Assembly: GCA_013399695.1 (NCBI GenBank)
Contig: VXAU01000310.1
Span: forward strand, 496,001-560,000
Direction: 5' to 3'
Source of the DNA: Formicarius rufipectus
Lineage: Eukaryota; Chordata; Aves; Passeriformes; Formicariidae
Length of the DNA: 64,000 nucleotides
The translations under genes and the position numbers were made by a program. Of the stretch, positions 51,216 to 62,981 are shown piece after piece (position 1 is the stretch's first letter; each line of letters begins with the position of its first letter). A model generated the notes under the pieces. That model was given only the letters and a program-made list of their open reading frames with translations. It was not told the origin of the DNA and searched no databases.

Positions 51216-51286
51216 TCACTGCACAGTCCTGCTCTGTTTCATTAATTTCTTCTGCTCTCCTCTTGGGCACCTACTGAGGTATCCGT
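51216..51286 (-). CDS. Candidate terminal exon of unknown gene
   Basis: A strong minus-strand acceptor, GTTCTGTTGTTTTTTCTGCAG, abuts position 51286. It is quoted here as two parts, GTTCTGTTG and TTTTTTCTGCAG. The exon is entered in phase 1, matching the single G left by the exon at 51958-52008, giving GAC (Asp). It then reads GYLSRCPRGEQKKL and further basic residues to a TGA at 51216-51218. This would be the basic C-terminal tail of the protein. The tail is short and I do not recognise it, so the end of the gene is less certain than the exons upstream. Confidence 0.4.
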
Positions 51287-51439
51287 CTGCAGAAAAAACA
51301 ACAGAACACAATATTTTAATTAAAGTCGAGATTACTGTGCATACAAAAGTCCGAGTTACAGTTATATTACATTGCTCTGACCTAACTCCCAAGAGTTATT
51401 CTTTGAGCCCAAAACATTCTTCCTATTCTACAGGTAGGA

Positions 51440-51475
51440 GGAGATTCTTGTGTTTTTGGAGATCCTTGTGTTTTT
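51440..51475. repeat. Two 18-bp tandem units
   Basis: GGAGATTCTTGTGTTTTT at 51440-51457 is followed directly by GGAGATCCTTGTGTTTTT at 51458-51475, differing at one base. Confidence 0.9.
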
Positions 51476-51957
51476 GAAAAGAGAGAAGACCAGGAGGCTG
51501 CATATGCAAAAACATAATGGCCTGGTCATGACCCCTCAGCCTGCACAAAGCAGATCTGCACAGAACGGGTTTTGTACTGTAGCTAAGGGGGTGCTTCCCA
51601 CAGGTGACAGTGAGTGCATTACCTGCTGCACCTACTGCCAACAAGATGCTGGCAGTGGGTTTCCGATGCTTTTACTGTCAAGCACACGAGTGCAGGCAAT
51701 AAAAGTCCTCATGTTCAGAAAATAAGGCATATGTTTGTGTACATGTGTAAATATATGTAAATATATGCAATGATAATTTTCAAGTGCATTAAAAAACTGC
51801 AGTGTAGGCAGCATGACTGTGTCTGAATTTACTAAATGAGCAATCTCTGGTTGTGGGACTGCTGTGACCTTCTCCTCAGGTTCAGCACTGTTGTGGTTCT
51901 CACTGTTCATATTCACAGCTCCAGTCCCTGCAGAAGACCTGTTCTTCTGCCACCTAC

Positions 51958-52008
51958 CTGTTGGCTTGGTTTCTATGTTGTGAACACTTAAAAGGAGAGA
52001 GGTGCTGT
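51958..52008 (-). CDS. Coding exon of unknown gene (51 bp)
   Basis: The acceptor is a pyrimidine-rich run ending CTCTGCATATTTCAG and the donor is CCAACAG followed by GTAGGT; both are strong. The exon is 51 bp with phase 1 at both ends. Its first two bases (AC) complete GAC with the G left by exon 54893-54963. The peptide is S-TSLLLSVHNIETKPT with a trailing G. Being symmetric, it could be skipped without a frameshift. The longer minus frame that covers it (51632-52102) runs into both introns and should not be read as the gene. Confidence 0.6.
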
Positions 52009-53044
52009 CTGAAATATGCAGAGGGGGAAACTGGTGAAAAAGATTCTGTTTTGCTTGACTTTTTAAACAACTTTTAACCTTAAATAAATTAACAAAAAAC
52101 AACAGCTAGAGAAATTCAGAATTTTTGTAAAAACCTACAAGAACCCAAAACTAAATACCATAACTGTTCTGTGAGCTGAAGAACTAATGAAACTTTCTCT
52201 TATGTGTCCCATAAACTTTTTGCTCTTCCTAGGAGCAGTAACTCCTTTTGCCTACTCTCATTTGCTTTTGATAGCACCAAGAAAGGGAAACACCTGTGGC
52301 AGCCCATCTGAAAACACCTCTAAGCAGGTTGGCCAGCAAACACACACACTGAGGTACTGCTGAAACCTTCTGGACTTTTTCTCACTGGCTGACCCTAAAC
52401 CATCAACAGACACTTTGTTGTTTGGGGACTTTGATGTCCCTCTCACCTGAGATTGAAACTAGGCACCAGAAAAAAACAGTTTGTCAGGGACATGTGTCAC
52501 ACAAGCCTTGGGAGAACTGGCCAACTGTGTTCCCGGGACTGTCCCTTGGGTTCAACACTCAGTGTGTGTATCTACACGACTTAGTTGGGGAGACGCTGAT
52601 ATTGCAACTATTCGTGTAATACAAAATTAATAAGCCCAGGTTCATTCCCGTCTTCTCTCCTATAAGCTTAGCTCGGCACAACATGCTTTAAAAAGAAGTC
52701 CAATAATGCTGTTTTTTTGCTGTAATTGCAAATTATACTTAAGACTACAGACCTTTTTCAGCAAGAGAGGTCTCAAACATTTCAGATGAACTTGGCATGA
52801 GCCCTTTCATGGTGCCACATTGAAATATGCACAAAGGACATAGCACTGGTGTCTAGTCTGACTGCCTTTGCATCTCTCCTAGGCATCAGGATTTGCTTCT
52901 TTGCCTAATGGACCTCATGGTTTTTATTCCATCCTTAAGAAGTCTTGAGCTTTCAAGGGGAACAGACTAAATCAGTCTCCCTGTGCATTGCAGGACCTTG
53001 GCAGCCATGCAAGAGCCATAATCAGAGCTTGTCTGTTCATGTAG

Positions 53045-53404
53045 TCAATACCCCAACAGAGCACTATAAAGACAGATTCAAATCAGAGGGAAAATAACTT
53101 GTCAACCGAAGCAGACTCTGTGAAAGATACTGCCTTCGAAAACACAGAGGAATTACTGCTGAGCTCCCCATCTGGTAGAAACGATGAATCAATAGATATT
53201 CCATTTTCCCTGAAAAAGGGAAAAGAAAGGTTTCCAACATGGACATGTCTATTATTTCATCAGCTATTCTGTTTTGCACATTTCAGACAGAAACTTGGCC
53301 AGAGAAGGCTGGGAGCTCTGAGTACTATCAGTTTTGCTAGAGTGCATTTAGGCACACGCACACACACAATTTCAACAAGGAAAAAATCAACAAAACAACA
53401 ATAA
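53045..53404 (+). other. Open frame of uncertain status
   Basis: From the first codon after a TAG at 53042-53044 the plus strand is open for about 119 codons. The first 60 are acidic and serine-rich (STEADSVKDTAFENTEELL, then SSPSGRNDESIDIP), which is protein-like. A weak acceptor (ATACCCCAACAG before 53060) and a moderate donor (CATCTG followed by GTAGAA, near 53172) exist. It lies antisense within an intron of the minus-strand gene. It could be an exon of an opposing gene or chance. Confidence 0.15.
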
Positions 53405-54892
53405 TAAGAAAACCACTGACAAAGCAGGATCCTAGTCAGCTAATTAAATCAAGTTGCCATGCTTAGAATAGCTACAGCCCCCAAAATGAGCAAAACCTCA
53501 CTCAGACAGACAGAGGCTCTAGACCAAATGTTGTTTTTCTTTCCCATCTGTTAAAAATAAAATCTGCAGAATGGCAGTCCAGTTTGTCAAAGTGCATCAC
53601 ATTGGAATATTAATCAGTGCATTGTATTTGATATTTATCTGCCTATAAACGCTGCTTAACATTTTCCCTGTCTTTGTGCATTTTTTGCTGTTGAAAGAAC
53701 TCTTTACTCTGCAGTCTCACCACTTACTTGCCAAAAATGATCTTTGCTATGCTAAACAAACACAGTGCTTTATAGCTTTTAAGCAATATGGTCTCTGCTC
53801 CTAGATGGAATACAGTTGAAGTTTCATGGATGTTGTTTAGCTAATCATGAAGAGAGGGAAGGAAGGGTAAAAGGAAAAGAAAGCAAGTCCCAACATGCTA
53901 TGTAGAGAGCAAAACAGCTTTGTCTTGATATTGACTGGGAGAAAGGGGGAATAAAAACAGAAAAGGGTGCATCCTGCTGGAAGACGAGAGAAATGAAAAT
54001 GTGCAGAATGAAAATACAGAACATTTAGGAAAATGGACTTTAATCATCAAGAAAAAAGAGGAGAAGAAAATTTAGGGCAGCCCACAGATGTAGAACTCGA
54101 GATTTTGATAGCAGAAGGGGTCTTTTTTTGTGCAAGAGGGGAACAAAGCACTGAAAAAGACCAGTGGCTTGGGCAATAAATGCCAGCTAAGCTAGAAACA
54201 CAGAGGTTGGATCAATCCAAGATGGAACATTTGGTGGTATGAGCAGTACAGGGGACAGAGAGTGTAGAAACTTGTTAGGAAAAGCAAAATGTCTCAGTGC
54301 AGCAATGGGTGTAAAATGAAGAATCACTTATTTTTAGCATGACTGAAACCCCAGCAGTGGGGAGAGCAGCAGATTTGTCAGTGGCCACAAGTAGAGAAGT
54401 CAGATGAACATGGAGATACCAGGTTACTTCATGTTTAGCCTGCTCCATGAAGCCCTGGTGGAGATGAAAATAAACAATGGGAGAGGACAGAGTAGGGGGG
54501 GATCCAGGCAGGAGAGATGTGGGTACTTGGGCAGCACAGCCAAAATGGGGTTCGTGCGGGATCCCCACCAGATTCGTGTTAATGCACAAGAAGCTGCTTT
54601 GCCACAAAACGCAGCACTCAGGTGTCTTTATTGCCAGTTTCCCCACCACATGATCACCTCCTCTAATGTTCTTTCAATTAACATGGTAACCATTTCATCA
54701 AGAGCAAAACACAGTTACAATAAGGACCAAATAGTCTATTTACCTGCTTTCCACACCTCCAAAGCCCATGCACTAGAATTTCGTAGTTACACCACTGTAC
54801 CATTCAGGGTCATGTGTAACTCATAGAAAATTCTTACGTTAAAAGCAAACTAATGACAGTCATTGAATTTTAAGTAGAGTCAGTCATCTTAC

Positions 54893-54963
54893 CTGAGCTC
54901 TTATTTCCTCTATTAGGCATGGGCTGTCCAACACTCAAAGCTGGCTTGAAGTCTGCACTGCAC
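54893..54963 (-). CDS. Coding exon of unknown gene (71 bp)
   Basis: The acceptor is GAATATTTACAG and the donor is GAGCTCAG followed by GTAAGA, a strong match. Only one frame is open. It takes two bases from the previous exon and leaves one (phase 2 in, phase 1 out). The AG left by exon 61339-61522 plus the first G gives AGG (Arg). The peptide is CSADFKPALSVGQP, then MPNRGNKSS. The intron to the next exon (51958-52008) is 2884 bp. The phase agreement with both neighbours is the main evidence that it is real. Confidence 0.65.
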
Positions 54964-55121
54964 CTGTAAATATTCAATTACAAGCATAAGATTCCCCACA
55001 CTTCCTCATCATGCTTCTAAAATATTAAAAATATTTAAAATATTCTAAATTAGTTAAAGCAATGGCTCGGTCAGAATCTTTATTAATAAAGAGGCATAAA
55101 GAGTCATAAATCCAATGGGGG

Positions 55122-55299
55122 AAAAAAAAAAAAAAAAAAAAAAAAAAACCAAAAAAACACACCAAAAAAACCCCAAACAAAAAAAAACAAAAAAAAACCA
55201 AAAAAAGAAAAAAAAAAAAAAAAAAAATTAAAAAGGAGGTTATTANAAAAAAAAAAAAAAAAAATTTAAAAAAAAAAAAAAAAGAAAAAAGAAAAGAAA
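55122..55299. repeat. Oligo-A/A-rich tract with an ambiguous base
   Basis: A long A-rich run, interrupted by C, G and T, with an N at 55246. The N and run length suggest uncertain sequence or assembly here. A minus frame with phenylalanine runs (55025-55345) is an artefact of it. Confidence 0.9.
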
Positions 55300-55424
55300 A
55301 CCCACAGCCTGACAGCAATAGAATAAGATGGGAAAGCAAAGTCATGGGATCATACTTTCAGAAATGTCTATGATTCCTCCGTCACTGACAAATTCAGGAG
55401 GCCAAGTTTTATTGTAAATTAGCA

Positions 55425-55590
55425 CTGACTGCCTAGAGAAATGGTGGAATCACATCCCTGATAGTATTCAAAAGGCATGTGAACGTGGCTCTTGGAAACA
55501 CAGTTTAGTATTGACTGGTGGTTTAATGGTTGGACTTGATGATCTTAGAGGTCTTCCCCAACCTGAATAAGTCTGTGATTGTCAATCCAA
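55425..55590 (+). mobile_element. CR1 LINE 3' end fragment
   Basis: Text 'gactgcctagagaaatggtg' and 'aatggttggacttgatgatc' followed by 'ttagaggtcttccccaacct' and 'gtctgtgattgtc' is the last 165 bases of a CR1. It lies in an intron of the minus-strand gene, antisense to it. Confidence 0.85.
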
Positions 55591-55982
55591 AGGAACTGGT
55601 CCCACTAGATGAGTCTTGCTCAGTGACAGCATTTACTGTTCCAGAGCAATGGTGCCCTTGCTTTGACATCCACAGCAACTGACAAGGGACCTCTCTTAGG
55701 GAGAGCTCATCCACGTGGACACATGCTGTGGGCACCCACTGCCAACTTGACAACCAAGTGCAGAAACCTGCAGAACTTCCTTCTGAGAGGGGCTGTGAAA
55801 GGTACCTGAGTAAAGGCAGTAGGTTTAAACAGAAGCCTGCACCTCCTGTGCAAAACGCGTGGGCTCTGCAAAATGAGGAAGGTGGTGAAGCATCTCCTCA
55901 GGTCACTGACTCAATTTTGAGCTTGTCCAGTTAGGTGTAAAGTTCTCCTGCATGACTGGGGGGCAGGAGATCAGTGTAGAAA

Positions 55983-56467
55983 GGATACAGAGGAAGTTAC
56001 TCTGTCTCTGTGTGTGTGTCCAGTGTGGCACTTCTATAAATAAAACCCACCACATGACTCCAGGGAGTAGCTGCTGACTGAAGATGGGTCAAAGGATGAG
56101 TCAAGCTAAACCTGCAAGCTGAACCTTCCCCTTCTCCATCCACGTAGGACAGGAGGGGAAGAAAGGAGAGCTGATCTCCACTGACACACAACCAGGACCA
56201 TGCCAGTGCCTCGCTGCCCCAGATACTCACTTCCCTCCTGCATATACCCAGGGAGGCATCAGGGTGCTACCATTGTTGGCACAGTGTCCTACCACACATC
56301 AAAACCTGAGTGCAGCACACTGTCCTGAAGAGGATGACCCATCTTTGGTCAGTAGCTACTCCCTGGAGAAATGTGGGGGTTTTAAATAAAAATACATTTT
56401 TAAAAAAATAAAAAACACAGAAGTGCCACACTGGACACACACAGACGGAGTAACTTCCCCTGTACCC
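55983..56467. repeat. Inverted duplication with a 245-bp spacer
   Basis: The left arm is 55983-56090 and the right arm 56336-56467, in opposite orientation. Shared blocks, in order from the outside in, are 'gaagttactc', 'gtccagtgtggcacttct' and 'ctccagggagtagct', then 'aagatgggtc'. The right arm has an extra A/T-rich stretch of about 26 bases and lacks four bases of the TG run. The remaining mismatches are few. The spacer is 56091-56335. It could be a fold-back transposon with long terminal inverted repeats or a local inverted duplication. In a transcript of the surrounding intron it would form a long hairpin. Confidence 0.9.
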
Positions 56468-56469
56468 AG

Positions 56470-59400
56470 CAGCCCATTCATCCTGGGACTTTCCCACTGA
56501 CCACAGTGATGCAGGCACATCTGTCAAGGCTGAGTGGGTCTCCAGGTCCATCTCAGCCTTGGAATACTTCCTCATACTACACCAGCTGCCCAAGCAGTAT
56601 CCTGCGATCTTCCAGGTCTGAATCATGTCAGACCTTCCCTTAGCCAGTGGGGGAAAACTCATTGTATTTCCATTTGGACTCTAAAATGCTGATAACACTG
56701 TTGTAGTGCTCTCAAAACAATGAGACCCTTGACCCCCATTTTGGGCTGCATGGTCCTGATGGCTCACCAGTTTTAACACTTGGAAGAGCTTTGCTGGGAC
56801 TTCAAAAGTGATATGGATCAAGGATCAGGGTGAATTTCACCTGGTTATCTCACAGATTACTTAGTCATTATCTTTTGATCAAGGTTTACATGCACTGGGA
56901 ACATCTGAAAAAGAGCTGTATTTCATATAGCAGCCTGCCCATTCCCATCAATAGGCAACAAGAATGTGTTTAAGAAGACCACTTCAAACAAGCGTGTCAA
57001 GTTTCCTCTGACAAGAAGACAGTTATGAAAGAAGTGTCTTGTCCATGAAAGACATGAAAGGCTTTTACAGAAGCAGAAGTGAGCAGAGCTCTCCCTCTTT
57101 TCTGCACCTCAACCCTCCCCAGGGAGGAACAAAGAGGTGTTTGTTTTCATAGTCAGATGGAAAAGAATTTGGTGGACACCTGGGTTAGAAATATAAGGTA
57201 ATGCTTGCTCAGCTCAGGATAGTCCTGTGTCAGAAGTAGAGCACCAGCAGTTTTAATAAAAAGCACTAGATGGGAGTAAAACATCAAGTAAAATCTGCTT
57301 GAGAAGGAGCAGGAAGGTTTTTTCAGACAGGGAGTGTGAGCAGAAGGTGCTGCTGTGAAGACGTGTCTTGTTCTGATGCAGCACCAGAGTAGTTGAAGTT
57401 AACTTAAAATAAATTTATCTCTAAGTGCTGTAATAAAGTTTGGTGCACAGACAAATAAGAACTTCCCTGACATGATGCAAAGATCTGACCATCTGTTCAA
57501 TACAGAGTTGCTGCAATTACAGGAAAATAGGCTACTTCAAAGATTAAAGAAGTTCCTTCCTTAGGTAAGTGTCGAGGTACTGGATGGTGGGGCTTGCTCC
57601 CAAATGTAGGAGGTAACTATCATTCAGGTTGCCATGGAAATTGCTGACCAGAAGTCGCATGCCTGGACCAGGAGGCCAGAAACTCAGCAATATGGGGATT
57701 TTGCAGTTTTTGCTTTAGAGAAACAGCATTTACAAATGCAGCACATTAGCAATGCAGCCTCTTCCTCTAAGCCCATTACCAAGAGAAAGCAGTGCTTTCT
57801 TTACCTTTCAGAAAAGTCTAACTCAATTATTTTTTTTTTAATGAATCCTCTCAATTCCCACTTGCACAGAAGAGGATGAGCTCATCTCCCAGATATGTAA
57901 ATGGTGCTTGCAACACTCCCCCCCTCGCTTTCCCACTTCCTTTCTGCTGGCCTTCAGGAGGAAGCCGTGTTTCCCCACTGCGTGCAGCCTTATTGAGGAT
58001 ACAAGACCATGTCACATACCATACACATCAGTATATTCAAAATTGTGCACCTGGGCTGAACACAGCCAGGGAGAAAAGGGAGATGTGATTTCTGCTTTGA
58101 TTTTTTTTTTCTTTAACATAGAAAAAAAAAAAACAAAAAGAAATAGAATAACTTTAGGTCTATTGATGTGACTTTAGAGTTGATGAGAAATACCCAGGAC
58201 ACAGACCTTTGACAAATAAATCCCCCAGCTCACCTCTCTACATGTGGATGCTCTTATCTGAGAACCAAAATCAGCCAGGAACGAAACCCCACAACTTGTC
58301 TGAACCCTGTGCAGTTCATGACCCAGGGAAGGGTAAAGGATCCTGGGGTGAGGGGCTGGTGGTGGGTGTAATTTCAGCTTCCTCTCCTTTTTCATCAGTT
58401 CAGCACAGAAAGTCTCTTCCCTGGGATGTAAGGTTAAGCAGGACCTCCCATGAACTGTCCAGATCGAATCACCCTAATAAAAGGTGAGCCAGACTAGGAC
58501 ACCCTTGAGCCTTAGGAAATGCCCAGCTTCAGCGAAGGTGAGAACCAGTCCCTATTCATGGCCAAGCCAGGAAAAGGTTTTAGCAGGACTAAGCTGAGGC
58601 ACAACGTCAGTGTCCACATGGGCAATTTGGAGCTGTTACATGGTGTGGGCAAGTTGGAAGGGGTTAGCTCTGCAGCCACACTAAAATGTTGCCCATGGTG
58701 AAAGGCATGGCAAACCTCCACGTCCAAAAAGGACAGAGCACAGCACTGCCTCCCCACCTTCATCTCCAGATGTCTGGAGCCATATGGATCCAAGCTTGGG
58801 ACTCAGAGATGCTCCATGCTGATGTGAGGATTGAGATCATGTAGGGCTGCTACTCCTTCCCTACTTGATGCCTCTGCTGCTGATCCTTCCTCTCTCTGCC
58901 TGCACATTCCCATCTCTTCATCTCCATTTCTTTGCTCACATTTCTGTTTCTCTCTTGCACCTTGTGTCTTTCCCTGTAATTTATCCTCTGCAGTGTAAAC
59001 CTTGGGCTGTCCTGGCAGTACTGTTGTTCCTGGAGAAGGCATCGTGCCACACTTCAGCACAGAAGCCCAGCCAGTTACCGGACCCACACTCTCCTACAGC
59101 TCTGCACCTGCAGTGTTCTCTCCCTTTCCCACTGCTAAAATAAAAGCAGAACCTGCTTCATGTGAAAGCCAGCAACTGCTTAACCAACAGTTCTTGTAGG
59201 ACTGATAACAAAGACTGCCTCCAACACCAGCTGAAGGGCAGTTTTGCTGCACAGGTTTTCCTGCTCTCACAAGCAAGCAACAGGCACATCAAGCAGAGAG
59301 CAATCTGTCATTGAGAGGCAATGTTGAACTAAGGGATATGGGGGAAGGAATACAGCAGTAACTCACAGGACACAGAATTAAAAATACTGTAATTAAATAA

Positions 59401-60450
59401 ATCTTCAACATCAAAATGACATACATCAAAAAGGACCAGTCTGTTTTTATTAAACCTGGACCAGCCTTTCACAAAGAGATGGGCTGGAAGGTAATTAATT
59501 CTGTTTGTTTACTCAAAGTTCAATTGTGTTCCACTGGCATTAAATATTTATTTAATTTCCCATAAATGATGGGACATAGTAACACAAAATAGTGACACTA
59601 AAAGCTATATCCATTAAATGATGCTTTGCGGGGAGAGGAAAAATGCTGCCATGGATCTCTCATTAGCATCTAATGTAGGAAACAGAGAGGAAGTGGCCTC
59701 TTCAATTCCCCAAAGCATGCAATTTAACAATTCTCAGCACTCTTATCTTGTGCAGAGATTAGAACGAGGCAAATAAATTAAAGCAGTGTAATCAGATAAT
59801 GTGTTCCTTTTTCCTGTCTGTGAAGAGGGGAGGGAGAGCTGGGGTAACATCAGGCAGTCAGGTTAATGAATGCGTCCACAGGCCAGAATCACTAAATGAG
59901 TCTGTGCACACACACATACACTGAGCTATTGATTACTTATAACCCTATTTGCAAAGAAAACTTCTCTGAATAGTTTGTAGTTCTGATTAGACATTGGAGC
60001 TGTGAGGCTATCTGTAGGGACTGCAATTAAAAATGTCTGTACCAGCCTAACTTACCAAATTTATTGATTTAACTGCACCAGCATAAAAGTCTCTCTGCTG
60101 CAGGATATTGAATGTGCTTTACAGGTTAGTGCTTGTATCATTACATCAAGTCAGCTGAACACAGACAACCTTTGTTCTACCTGCGTGGTCTGCCTGAATG
60201 ACCCAACTTCATGGATGATCTGTGACCCCAGCTAAAACTACAAGAAGATTTGTCTCAGATCAAACATTGCAGTCAAAAAGTAATTAAAAAAAATACAGGG
60301 AAAAAACTAATAGGTAGAAGTAGGGATACAACACAAGCAAAGATCTTGGCTTAAAAGTTGCTGACATGTTTGCAAATTCATTGTATTTAGCAACAATAGC
60401 ACCATTGCTTTATATTCCTCAGTAAACAAGGTGAAATGGAGTCAACACGA
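56470..60450. other. Interval of intron without further supported exons
   Basis: This lies within the 6375-bp intron between 61339 and 54963. Two short exon-like items (58232-58255 and 60056-60097, minus) have splice sites but the wrong phase. The stretch 59460-60000 is AT-rich and free of recognisable repeats. Confidence 0.45.
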
Positions 60451-60770
60451 ATCATAAATGCTTTGGGTTAGAAAGGACCTTAAAGATCATCTAGTTCCAA
60501 TATGGCAGGGACACCCAATAGACCAGGTGGCTCAGAACTTCATCCAACCTGGCCTTGAACGCTTGCTGGGATGGGGCATTCACAGCTTCTCTGGGCAATG
60601 TGTTCCAGTGTGTCACCACCCTCACAGTAAAGAACTTTTTCCTACTATCTAATCTAAACTCACCCTCTTTCAGTTTAAAGCTATTTTCCCTTGTCTTGTC
60701 ACTACATGCCCTTGTAAAAAGTTCCTCTCCAGCTTTCTTAAACTTGTGTTTACTGGAAGTGGTGTTTTTT
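60451..60770 (-). mobile_element. CR1 LINE 3' fragment, minus strand
   Basis: The plus strand reads 'aaggaccttaaagatcatct', 'cctggccttgaacgcttgct' and 'tcacagcttctctgggcaat', the antisense of a CR1 3' region. The minus frame 60491-60775 retains the C-terminal motif VVTHWNTLPREAV. It sits in an intron, in the same sense as the gene. Confidence 0.9.
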
Positions 60771-61338
60771 TCCAAAATCTAGGTGATAGGAAATATTTCT
60801 AGACCAGAGACACAGGGCTGGGATCTTAAAGTTTTCTGCACTGCTCTGGGCTCTGTCAGGATCTATAGTATTTTCTCATCAGGAAACTGAGAGAAGCACA
60901 CAGAGCTGCCTTACTTCCCAAGTACAATGTAAGCAGGAGTGCTCAGGGGTCAAATTGCTGCAGCATCAAAGGCAGTACCCATGCCGAAAACGCACACGTT
61001 AATCCAGCTAGCCGGCAGACGGATTTACTGCCAGAGCTGAACTATGTGATCTGGCTAGCCTTTGTGCTTATCCCTTGGGGAGTGCAGATTATCTCCTCTC
61101 TAATCTCCTCTCCCCTTTCCCTAACCTGCAGACTGCTACCTGCAAACACGCACTGTTTGGTTTAGCCTTAAGCTGTTGGCTGTTCACCTCAGGGCCCTGC
61201 CTTCTATTTGCTCACAAAGTCCCAGGCACATTTTGGTGTGACATAAATAAAAAGAGAAACCATTTGATTTGCTGCTCCTTGTTGGCTGCAGCTTCCTCAG
61301 GTTACCTCCCTGTTTGGGAATAATGGCTCTTTTCATAC

Positions 61339-61522
61339 CTTGGATAAATACAGTCAATCTTCTTATAATATTTCCCCTGTGTCTGCACATTCACTTTATC
61401 TGTTTGTCCTGGGATGCTTCCAGCTATTTTCACTGTCTTTCCATGGATATTCATAGGCAGGTCTTTGTTTCCTACAGCAAGGTGCCCAGTGTAATGCAGA
61501 GTTGTGTCCAACTGCACTGGTA
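61339..61522 (-). CDS. Coding exon of unknown gene (184 bp)
   Basis: The acceptor AATCTGTCTTTCCAG and donor CCAAG followed by GTATGA are both good. Of three frames only one is open throughout; it takes one base from the previous exon and leaves two (phase 1 in, phase 2 out). The peptide reads PVQ, LDTTLHYTGHLAVGNKD, LPMNIHGK, VKIAGSIPGQTDKVNV, then a basic stretch ending KKIDCIYP. The alternation of short hydrophobic and polar stretches suggests a beta-rich domain, but I cannot name a family. This is the best-supported coding exon in the window. Confidence 0.85.
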
Positions 61523-61549
61523 CTGGAAAGACAGATTTTCAGATTACCA

Positions 61550-62960
61550 GAAAGAGCAGAGGGCAGGGAAAGTCACCATAACACAATTACAGACTCGTTT
61601 CTTTCCTTCCAAAGGAATCACTGCAGAATATAGGCAACAAACTACTAAAAGATACACCCTCCACTCCATATTTTCAGGTTTCCTTCTCCAAGACACCAGC
61701 TGAAAGAAGCCACCCAGAGGACAAACAGAAGCCTGCTGCATTCACCATCAGCCCCTTGCTGCTCCCAGAGCCCAGAATGCCTTCCCTGCTTTCCCCAAAA
61801 ACGGGCTTCCTGCCCTCCTCTGCAGGTGAAATCCAAACCCCTGGGCTCCCCCACCACCGCATCAGGTGTTTCTACAAGAATATGAAGTAGTTGAATTTAT
61901 TACCAGGGCTGTGCGAAGCTTCAGTTCACAAGTGCAAATGCTGCACTTCAATTTGTAATAACATATAATGCATTGCTAGAGGGAGCCATTACAGTGGCAC
62001 TGAAAACTGACTAGTTTCTGCCCTCAGCAAATACGATGCAACACGAACAAAACCATCAGGCACTGTTTATTCACACACCAATTTTTCTTTTTCATTTTGC
62101 ATTGCTGTTAAACCTAGCTGAAAACTACTTTATCCTGACACAAGCTTTTCATACTCTACAATGACATCAAGAGTTACTTGCCAGCATTTGCCAAGTCCTC
62201 AATTGCAATAATATGCAGCCAGATGAAAAAAATAAAGTCCCACTAAAGGGTAATATTTGACAGTATAACTTTGTATAGCATAACAGAGAAAAAAAACCAA
62301 CAGTGCTTTTCAAGTGAATTCATAATGTTCTATAATGGGGGTTTTTTGGGAAAAAAAATGCAGGGATAAAGTAAAAAGGAAATCAAAAGCACACCACAGC
62401 ATGCAAACCCTCCTCCGTTCAGTCACTCCAAAGCAGCAAGAACAGCTTATATTTGTATGAGTCGGAAAGTAAAGTCTGCCAAGCCCTTTCCCAGGAAATT
62501 ATTTCAGGGAATGCTACTGAATTCAGAATAGCAGCAACACTGTTATTTAACTTAAACATGGAGTTGATATTTTAGTTCGATTTTGCCCTTCACATCCCAG
62601 ATCCACCAAAAAACAGCCGTCCCTGCAAGGGGAGGGGGCAGTGCTTGACAACACACTGGAGAGCCCAGGGAAAACTTTGGTTAATGATTCACAGACAAAG
62701 CTTTGCCCTCAGAAGAAGAGCTTTAAAATACCATTAGATCTTTACTAGAGCAGGGAGTCTTTGATTAATAAGGTCTCATCCAAATATATGTTAGCTTTTA
62801 GACCTGTTAATGATAGAGACCAAAGATAAAAGCACGAGTACACCTGGGGTCTGCCTCTGTGAGCTCCTGAAGTGGGGGGAGACAAACAATAGAGTTGTGC
62901 AGCTGAAGAAGACATAAGACCTGCTCAGGTGCAGAGGAGAGACGAGACCTGCTTCTGGTC
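61550..62960. other. Intron without a supported feature
   Basis: This is the intron between exons 62982-63039 and 61339-61522. Frames near 61544-61862 (minus) are G/C-rich but have no matching splice sites. Confidence 0.5.
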
Positions 62961-62981
62961 AGACTCCAAAGCAACACTTAC

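Noticed and set aside
58232..58255. A 24-bp minus-strand exon-like segment before GTGAGC
   Set aside because: In the required phase 2 it begins with a stop codon; it is open only in phase 0.
60056..60097. A 42-bp minus-strand exon-like segment with a strong donor (TTTG before GTAAGT)
   Set aside because: It is open only in phase 0, whereas its place between exons 61339-61522 and 54893-54963 requires phase 2, where it has a stop.
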